Source: UBA1731 sp964567665 (GTDB taxonomy: Bacteria > Verrucomicrobiota > Kiritimatiellia > RFP12 > UBA1067). From it: 10,004 nucleotides of DNA. This document shows positions 5,482-10,004 of the stretch, piece after piece. The stretch lies in assembly GCA_964567665.1 (NCBI GenBank), contig CAZMNN010000059.1:1-10004 (forward strand), given 5' to 3'. The notes under the pieces are model-generated. The model did not search any database and was not told where the DNA came from. It was given only the letters and a program-made list of their open reading frames with translations. Made by a program: the position numbers and the translations under genes. The first letter of the stretch is position 1. Each line of letters begins with the position of its first letter.

Positions 5482-7596
5482 ATGGAAGGTACAAAGCAGT
5501 TTAAGGTTTCGATCGGCGGGCAGGATCTCGTCATCGAGACCGGGCTTCTGGCGCAGCAGGCGGCAGGGGCGGTCACCGTCTCGTACGGCGACAGCACGGT
5601 CTTCACGGCCGTGACAAACACGGATACGCCGCGTGAAGGCATCGACTTCTTCCCGCTCCAGTGCGAGTATCGCGAGAAGTTCTATGCAGCCGGAAAGTTC
5701 CCCGGCGGCTTCTTCAAGCGCGAGGCGCGTCCCACCTCGAAGGAAATCCTCACGGCCCGCATGTGCGACCGCCCGATTCGTCCGCTCTTCCCCGACGGCT
5801 ACTACAACGATGTGCAGGTCAACTCCATGCTCATCCAGTCCGACGGGACACGCGAGGCTGACTTCCTCGCCGTGAACGCGGCTTCGGCGGCGCTCCACAT
5901 CAGCGAGATCCCGTTCATGGGACCTATCGGTTGCGTCCGCATCGGCCGCATCGACGGGCAGTGGGTCATCAACCCCACGCATGAGCAGAAGGCTAAGAGC
6001 GACATTGACCTGCTTTACGCGGGCATTCGCGGCAAGTTCCTCATGATGGAGGGATCTGCGAGCGAAGTTTCCGACGAGGATTTCGTCGCCGCCCTCAAGC
6101 GCGCCCACGAAGAGGTTGAGAAGATCATCGACCTCCAGATCGAGATGCGCCGTGCGCTCGGCAAGCCGGACAAGGACATCAAGGATGTTCCGCAGCCTGC
6201 CGACAAGATGGACTTCATGCGCGCCGAAGGCGGCGAGGCCCTTTCGGCAGCTCTGCTCATCAAGGGCAAGCTGGAGCGCCAGGGCAAGGTCAGTGCCATC
6301 AAGGAAGACCTCCTCAAGAAGGTTTCCGAGAAGTGGCCGGAGATTGACGCCGTCGGTTTCGTGCATCTATTCGACGCTCTCGAGATCGAGACCGTGCGCA
6401 GGAACGTGCTTGAGAAGGGGCTTCGCATCGACGGACGCGCCCAGCATGAGATCCGTCCGCTCGCAGCCCAGGTCGGGGTGCTGCCCCGCGTTCACGGTTC
6501 GGCGGTGTTCTCGCGTGGTGAGACGCAGTCCTTTGCGACTGTCACGCTCGGCACGAAGAAGGATGCACAGGAGCTTGATTCCGTGACGGGCGGTCCGCTC
6601 TCAAAGCGTTTCATGCTCCACTACAACTTCCCGCCGTACTGCACGGGAGAGGTCGGGCGTCTCGGTTCGACCGGCCGTCGCGAAATCGGCCACGGCGCTC
6701 TTGCGGAGCGTTCAATCGCCGAGGTGTTGCCGGATGAGTTCCCGTATTCGATCCGCGTGGTCTCGGAGATCATGGGTTCCAACGGGTCGTCTTCTATGGC
6801 TTCGATCTGCAACGGCTGCCTCGCGCTCATGGATGCGGGTGTGCCGCTGAAGCGCACGGTCGCCGGCATTTCGATCGGTCTCTTCACGAACGCCGACCAG
6901 AGCCAGAAGGTGCTCGTCACCGACATCCTCGGCGCAGAGGATCATTGCGGCGACATGGACTTCAAGGTCGGCGGCACGAAGAAGGGCATCACCGGATTCC
7001 AGGTTGACCTGAAGCTTCGCGGTCTCACGTGGGATCTCGTCGAGGGTGCGGTTAAGGCCGCGCACGACGCCCGCCTGAAGATCATCGACTACATGGAGAG
7101 CGTGATTCCCGCACCGCGCGCGGAACTCAACAAGTACGCGCCGCGCATGGAGGTCATCAAGATTCCTGCGGACAAGATCGGCGCATTGATCGGCAAGGGC
7201 GGCGAGACGATTCGCGGCATCTGCGAAAAGACCGGCGCACAGATCGACATCGAGGAGGAGGGCGACTACGGAGTGGTCTCCATCTTCGCGACGTCCGGTG
7301 ACATGATGGACAGCGCAAAGGCTGAAGTCAATGCCGTCACCGCCGAGGCGGAACCCGGCAAGATCTACGACGGAACGGTCACCGGCATCAAGGAGTTCGG
7401 TGCGTTTGTGGAGATCCTTCCCGGCAAGGATGGCCTCTGCCACATATCCGAGCTTTCCGACAAGCGCGTACACTCCGTCGAGGACGTGTGCAAGGTCGGC
7501 GACAAGATGCGCGTGAAGTGCCTTGGCGTCGACGATCGCGGCCGCATCAAGCTGAGCCGCCGCGCCGCAATGGCGGAAGCCGACGCACAGGCGTAA
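5482..7596 (+). CDS. pnp: Polynucleotide phosphorylase (PNPase)
   Basis: A 704-residue, full-length 3'-to-5' phosphorolytic exoribonuclease, normally a trimer that can join RNA degradosome assemblies. Domains in order: first RNase PH core (about 8-145) with the FFKR RNA-contact loop at 77-80 (FFRR in E. coli); an all-helical linker (about 150-240); second RNase PH core (about 314-530) with GSNGSSSMA near 432-440 and the catalytic residues D487, D493 and K495 in ILGAEDHCGDMDFK; a KH domain (about 555-615) with its GKGG loop at 571-574; and an S1 domain from about 626 to 695. ATG 5482 follows GGAG (5469-5472) at nine bases. The gene follows rpsO by 15 bases with no internal promoter or hairpin, so the two should share one transcript, ending at the hairpin 7620-7659. 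Confidence 0.98.
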   Translation: MEGTKQFKVSIGGQDLVIETGLLAQQAAGAVTVSYGDSTVFTAVTNTDTPREGIDFFPLQCEYREKFYAAGKFPGGFFKREARPTSKEILTARMCDRPIRPLFPDGYYNDVQVNSMLIQSDGTREADFLAVNAASAALHISEIPFMGPIGCVRIGRIDGQWVINPTHEQKAKSDIDLLYAGIRGKFLMMEGSASEVSDEDFVAALKRAHEEVEKIIDLQIEMRRALGKPDKDIKDVPQPADKMDFMRAEGGEALSAALLIKGKLERQGKVSAIKEDLLKKVSEKWPEIDAVGFVHLFDALEIETVRRNVLEKGLRIDGRAQHEIRPLAAQVGVLPRVHGSAVFSRGETQSFATVTLGTKKDAQELDSVTGGPLSKRFMLHYNFPPYCTGEVGRLGSTGRREIGHGALAERSIAEVLPDEFPYSIRVVSEIMGSNGSSSMASICNGCLALMDAGVPLKRTVAGISIGLFTNADQSQKVLVTDILGAEDHCGDMDFKVGGTKKGITGFQVDLKLRGLTWDLVEGAVKAAHDARLKIIDYMESVIPAPRAELNKYAPRMEVIKIPADKIGALIGKGGETIRGICEKTGAQIDIEEEGDYGVVSIFATSGDMMDSAKAEVNAVTAEAEPGKIYDGTVTGIKEFGAFVEILPGKDGLCHISELSDKRVHSVEDVCKVGDKMRVKCLGVDDRGRIKLSRRAAMAEADAQA

Positions 7597-7619
7597 CCGC
7601 AGCATACGCAATGCGAATG

Positions 7620-7659
7620 CAGACGCGCTGTCCAACCGGACGGTGCGTCTGTCTTTTTT
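7620..7659 (+). terminator. Strong intrinsic terminator of the rpsO-pnp operon
   Basis: Bases 7620-7633 pair with 7638-7651 in a continuous 14-bp stem (two G-T wobbles) closed by an AACC tetraloop. TC and then six T (7654-7659) follow. It lies 23 bases after the pnp stop. Confidence 0.92.
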
Positions 7660-7669
7660 GAAAAGTCCG

Positions 7670-7691
7670 TTCCGTTAACATTCCGTTAACA
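7670..7691 (+). repeat. Exact tandem repeat, two copies of TTCCGTTAACA, in a promoter
   Basis: The 11-mer TTCCGTTAACA occurs at 7670-7680 and again immediately at 7681-7691 with no mismatch. Each copy contains the palindrome GTTAAC. The pair covers the position where a -35 box for the -10 at 7701-7706 would lie. An 11-bp period places both copies on nearly the same face of the helix, as expected of an operator or activator site. The role is inferred. Confidence 0.75.
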
Positions 7692-7697
7692 CCGCCG

Positions 7698-7706
7698 TGG
7701 TATATT
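7698..7706 (+). promoter_or_regulatory. Extended -10 promoter (TGGTATATT) for the secreted protein gene
   Basis: TG at 7698-7699 and TATATT at 7701-7706 form an extended -10. No -35 match exists at 16-18 bp; the tandem repeat occupies that place. Transcription should start near 7713, giving a leader of about 38 bases with a normal ribosome binding site before ATG 7751. Confidence 0.55.
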
Positions 7707-7750
7707 TTGCGGCGTTTAAGGGAAATAACAAACTGAAAGGAACATACGAC

Positions 7751-8614
7751 ATGAAAGCAAGAAGCAAACTGACGGTTGCGGTCGCAGGTGTTGTGCTTGC
7801 GGCGGCTGCGTTCTGCGCCAAGGCGGTTGCGGACAAGCCAAAGTCCAAGGACATGACGTCAAAGACCGCAGAATCATCGGTGACTACCAACGACAATGGA
7901 AGCATTTCGCGGGTGTTCACCGAATCGACGGTGACGACCAACGGAAATATGGTTACCGAACGTCGCCGTGAAACCCGCACAAACATGGACATGGAAGGCA
8001 ATGTGCTTGAGACGAGCACCAGCGAATACGCGCAGAGCTATCCTGCGGGTCAGGACGGCGTTGCGCCGCTCACGTCGCTGAATGTCGGCGCTGGGGAGAA
8101 AGCCGAGAAGTGCAATGCGGACTCCTTCCTTGGTCTGAAGTTCGGAGAGGTCTTCAAGGCCGACAAGTTTGAGGATGATTCCGGCGATGCCGATTTCGTC
8201 CGGGCCGTGTTCAAGCCGAAAAAGCCACTTGACGGCTTTGACAAGTATTACGTCTACGTGACGCCGAAAACGCACAAGGTCGCAAAGATATATGCCTGTG
8301 CGAAGGAGGCGGTGGACGCAGGAGCCAGCTGGAGAAGGCACTACCTCGTAGAAGCTCTTGAGAAGCGCTATGGCACATGGGCGCGGCTCTGCAGCTGGTG
8401 GAAACCGTGCTACCAGTTCGAGATCGGTCCCTACCGTCATGTGAGGGCGTGCCTGAGCGGTGCAACGCAGGATTACGAGACTGTGGTCGTCGCTTGGGAT
8501 GACGCCGTTGCGTCGCAGGCCGTCCAGGAACGCGAGGAGCTTCGCGAGGCGGCCCGCAAGACGGCGGCGGAGAAGCGCGGCAAGCGCGTCGATGCGGCTG
8601 CGGACGCATTCTGA
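7751..8614 (+). CDS. Secreted protein of unknown function with N-terminal Thr/Asn-rich repeats
   Basis: A 287-residue protein I do not recognise. A classic signal peptide (MKARSK, then a hydrophobic Ala/Val core, AKAVA at 23-27) predicts cleavage after residue 27; Cys21 is not in a lipobox. Residues 41-90 hold three degenerate repeats of 16-17 residues starting at E41, E58 and E74, with a shared ES.VTTN.N pattern in the first two, recalling beta-hairpin repeats. Around 124-235 lies a likely globular domain opening with FLGLKFG (126-132) and containing a Trp/Cys-rich segment (CSWWKPCYQFE). The last 30 residues are highly charged and helical (EREELREAARKTAAEKRGKR), possibly a coiled coil. Start choice: ATG 7751 follows AAAGGA at a normal distance. 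An in-frame GTG at 7697 overlaps the promoter and would bury the signal peptide, so it is rejected. The gene is flanked by strong terminators and is probably monocistronic. Confidence 0.8.
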   Translation: MKARSKLTVAVAGVVLAAAAFCAKAVADKPKSKDMTSKTAESSVTTNDNGSISRVFTESTVTTNGNMVTERRRETRTNMDMEGNVLETSTSEYAQSYPAGQDGVAPLTSLNVGAGEKAEKCNADSFLGLKFGEVFKADKFEDDSGDADFVRAVFKPKKPLDGFDKYYVYVTPKTHKVAKIYACAKEAVDAGASWRRHYLVEALEKRYGTWARLCSWWKPCYQFEIGPYRHVRACLSGATQDYETVVVAWDDAVASQAVQEREELREAARKTAAEKRGKRVDAAADAF

Positions 8615-8634
8615 TTTCACATATGGCGCAAATG

Positions 8635-8665
8635 CGCAGACGTTACATATCCTTTCGCGTCTGCG
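8635..8665 (+). other. Inverted repeat between convergent genes
   Basis: CGCAGACG at 8635-8642 pairs perfectly with CGTCTGCG at 8658-8665 across a 15-base loop. No T run follows on either strand, so it is not a terminator by itself. It may help protect the 3' end of the upstream transcript, or may have no role. Confidence 0.4.
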
Positions 8666-8675
8666 ATGCGCACTG

Positions 8676-8710
8676 GGCGGCTATGCCTTAAACGGCATGG
8701 CCGCCTTTTT
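8676..8710 (+). terminator. Strong intrinsic terminator of the secreted protein gene
   Basis: GGCGGCTATGCC (8676-8687) pairs with GGCATGGCCGCC (8694-8705) in a 12-bp stem with one T-G wobble and a TTAAAC loop, followed by five T at 8706-8710. There is no T run on the opposite strand, so it should act only on plus-strand transcripts. The converging minus-strand gene ends at 8743, before reaching it. Confidence 0.9.
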
Positions 8711-8742
8711 GCGGTTTATAGACGAAGGATTTGCCGTGCAAT

Positions 8743-9456
8743 TCATCTATGGCCGCAGATGGCGGTGCGCAGACGTTTCCGCAGCCACCGTGCGCGGGCC
8801 GGCAGACGGCGGTGCATGACGAGCGAGACGGCAAGGAGCGTGGCGGGGGCAAGGATGAATCCGTGTGCGCCGAACGTGCGGAGAATCACCGCTCCGAGCA
8901 TCGCGCCGGACATGAACGTAAGGATGACGATTGCATAGTGGCGCGCATGGGCGAGCGACTCGGCGTTTCCGCCGGACATCCACTCATAGAACGCATGGGC
9001 GCCACTGCGCAGATTGCCCGTGCACATCGTCGATGCGAACGGCAGACCGCGAATGCGGCGGAACGTCTGGACCTGCAGGGCGCAGACGAAGGAGATGAGT
9101 GTGACGGCCAGAAGATCCGCCGAGCCGCACGGAATCCACATTACTGCCGTCAAGAGTGCGGCTTCCGTCCATAGGGCGATCTGATGCCAGTCCATTCGGC
9201 GGATGTGCCGAAACCGGGCGTGGATGGCGTTTGCGGCGAACACCCCCGCGCCGTAGGCCAACATGGCGCAGAGGCACTTGCATGCGCCGATGAAATCGTC
9301 CGAAACAAGCCTGACACCCATTATGACAACGTTCCCGGTGACGGCATTGGCAAAAACTCCGCCGCGGAACAGGTAGGAATAGACATCCGTGAATCCGCCG
9401 ACCATGCTCAGCAGGCAGGCGGCCAGCAACCGCTCGTCTCGTTTGATGATTTCCAT
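8743..9456 (-). CDS. YoaK/DUF1275 family membrane protein
   Basis: A 237-residue integral membrane protein with about six hydrophobic segments. It carries the DUF1275 hallmark near the N-terminus, GGFTDVYSYLFRGGVFANAVTGN (residues 20-42), with D24 and the TGN at 40-42. A second half-repeat appears as STMCTGNLRSG with TGN at 146-148, suggesting an internally duplicated fold. The family is widespread and sometimes called YoaK small-integral-membrane or putative transporter, but no substrate is established, so no function is claimed. The C-terminus is strongly basic (RRLPARARWLRKRLR), consistent with a cytoplasmic end. ATG at 9456 is only ten bases after the -10 box and has no Shine-Dalgarno sequence. 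The gene is convergent with the secreted protein gene on one side and divergent from the right-edge gene on the other. Confidence 0.88.
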   Translation of the reverse strand: MEIIKRDERLLAACLLSMVGGFTDVYSYLFRGGVFANAVTGNVVIMGVRLVSDDFIGACKCLCAMLAYGAGVFAANAIHARFRHIRRMDWHQIALWTEAALLTAVMWIPCGSADLLAVTLISFVCALQVQTFRRIRGLPFASTMCTGNLRSGAHAFYEWMSGGNAESLAHARHYAIVILTFMSGAMLGAVILRTFGAHGFILAPATLLAVSLVMHRRLPARARWLRKRLRTAICGHR

Positions 9457-9466
9457 TGGGGGCGGT

Positions 9467-9475
9467 ATTATACCA
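9467..9475 (-). promoter_or_regulatory. Consensus extended -10 promoter (TGGTATAAT) for the DUF1275 gene
   Basis: On the minus strand TG (9475-9474) precedes a perfect TATAAT (9472-9467). Ten bases lie between the hexamer and the ATG, so the 5' leader should be about three to four bases. The intervening bases are C-rich and contain no ribosome binding site. No -35 match is seen at 16-18 bp. Confidence 0.6.
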
Positions 9476-9536
9476 CTTCTCTGTGTTGCGGCGGCGCACT
9501 GCCATCTCTTGCGTATTTCCTTTGTTTTTGGCGTAG

Positions 9537-9565
9537 TTGCACATCACGGGCGGGTTTGATACAAT
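9537..9565 (+). promoter_or_regulatory. Promoter of the right-edge secreted protein gene
   Basis: TTGCAC at 9537-9542 is spaced exactly 17 bp from TACAAT at 9560-9565, and an extended TG lies at 9557-9558. The ATG at 9574 is eight bases after the hexamer, so transcription should start within a base or two of the start codon. No Shine-Dalgarno sequence is present. Confidence 0.65.
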
Positions 9566-9573
9566 GCCGACAT

Positions 9574-10004
9574 ATGAGCAACTCCGCGAAATTCAATTTT
9601 CTGGTTGCGTCGGCGTTTCTGGCCGGCATTCTGGCGCTCCGCACTGAGGCACGTGTGGAAACGGCCCAGAAGATTTCTCTTGTCAATGGCTGGAACGCCG
9701 TCTATCTCAGTGTCAGTCCGTCAGAACGGGCTGACGCTTTTTTTGCCGACTGGCCCGTGGACTGGGTGGCCGGTTACGATCCGGCGGCGTTTCAGGAGAC
9801 GCGGCAGTATTCCGGCACGGATTCGTCGGAGGGCACGGTGCGAACGGCGTACAAGGTCTGGCGGCGCGGCGATCCCGGAGCCTCATCGCTCGTGGGCGTG
9901 CCTGGCAACGCAATCTATACGTGCTTCGCAACAAACGCCTGGACTAATATGGTCTATGGCGTTCCGCTGGCGCCGCGTCTCTCGTGGCATCCGTGCGGCA
10001 CGAA
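9574..10004 (+). CDS. N-terminal part of a secreted protein of unknown function (runs off the right edge)
   Basis: The frame is open from ATG 9574 to the window end (143 full codons). The first ~27 residues (MSNSAKFNFLVASAFLAGILALRTEA) form a signal peptide, so the protein is exported. The mature part starts with ISLVNGWNAVYLSVSP (residues 35-50), which resembles the opening beta strands of extracellular beta-sandwich proteins that begin with a 'GWN' strand. It continues with FFADWPVDWVAGYDPAAFQETRQY and a Trp-rich WRRGDPGASSLVGVPGNAIYTCFATNAWTN stretch. I cannot name the family, and the function of any downstream domain is outside the window. GC content and codon use look like the neighbours, so there is no sign of transfer. 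It diverges from the DUF1275 gene, with 117 bases between the two start codons. Confidence 0.75.
   Translation, partial: MSNSAKFNFLVASAFLAGILALRTEARVETAQKISLVNGWNAVYLSVSPSERADAFFADWPVDWVAGYDPAAFQETRQYSGTDSSEGTVRTAYKVWRRGDPGASSLVGVPGNAIYTCFATNAWTNMVYGVPLAPRLSWHPCGT

Noticed and set aside
5077..6366. Minus-strand frame of 429 codons opposite rpsO and pnp
   Set aside because: It is the antisense shadow of the highly conserved S15 and PNPase sequences.
6712..7635. Minus-strand frame of 307 codons opposite the 3' half of pnp
   Set aside because: It starts in the pnp terminator and runs antisense to the catalytic, KH and S1 regions; it has no protein features of its own.
1..10004. Mobile elements, CRISPR arrays, defence islands or phage genes
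   Set aside because: No transposase, integrase, terminal inverted repeats, spaced direct repeats or defence-domain proteins are visible. All genes share similar base composition and lie in ordinary chromosomal arrangement.

Overview
This window reads like ordinary chromosomal sequence from a GC-rich Gram-negative-type bacterium. My best guess is the Planctomycetes-Verrucomicrobia-Chlamydiae group, most likely a Kiritimatiellota/Verrucomicrobiota or Lentisphaerota gut lineage. The guess rests on the mix of genes: a KDG-kinase-like PfkB protein, several unfamiliar secreted proteins, and a canonical rpsO-pnp pair. It is an inference, not a taxonomic marker result. No tRNA, rRNA, CRISPR array, transposase, phage gene or integration site is visible. 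Nine genes are called: seven complete, one cut at the left edge and one cut at the right edge.

Layout. Positions 1-317 hold the C-terminal tail of an unidentified protein. Positions 443-2850 hold two exported hydrolases, a glycerophosphodiester phosphodiesterase and a class C beta-lactamase-fold serine hydrolase. A membrane-embedded M50 zinc protease follows (2885-3643), then a PfkB sugar kinase resembling 2-dehydro-3-deoxygluconokinase (3707-4807). A 401-base stretch without a gene (4808-5208) carries small inverted repeats, a good promoter and a long leader. The leader feeds rpsO (ribosomal protein S15) and, 15 bases later, pnp (polynucleotide phosphorylase), ending at a strong intrinsic terminator (7620-7659). 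Next is a secreted protein of unknown function (7751-8614) behind a promoter with an exact 11-base tandem repeat, ending at a second strong terminator. A DUF1275/YoaK membrane protein (8743-9456, minus strand) faces it convergently. That gene diverges from a secreted protein (from 9574) that runs off the right edge.

How the genes relate. Only rpsO-pnp looks like a functional operon (translation plus RNA turnover). The kinase may be co-transcribed with the M50 gene, since the 63-base gap has no convincing promoter or terminator. The remaining genes look like single transcription units with no common pathway.

The most interesting signal is regulatory. Six promoters share an extended -10 pattern, TGnTAnnnT. 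At three of them (the M50 gene, the DUF1275 gene and the right-edge gene) the -10 box lies only 7-10 bases before the ATG and no Shine-Dalgarno sequence is present, so leaderless transcripts are predicted. The other genes have recognisable Shine-Dalgarno sequences, so both initiation modes seem to coexist. I see no evidence for a novel multi-gene system here.
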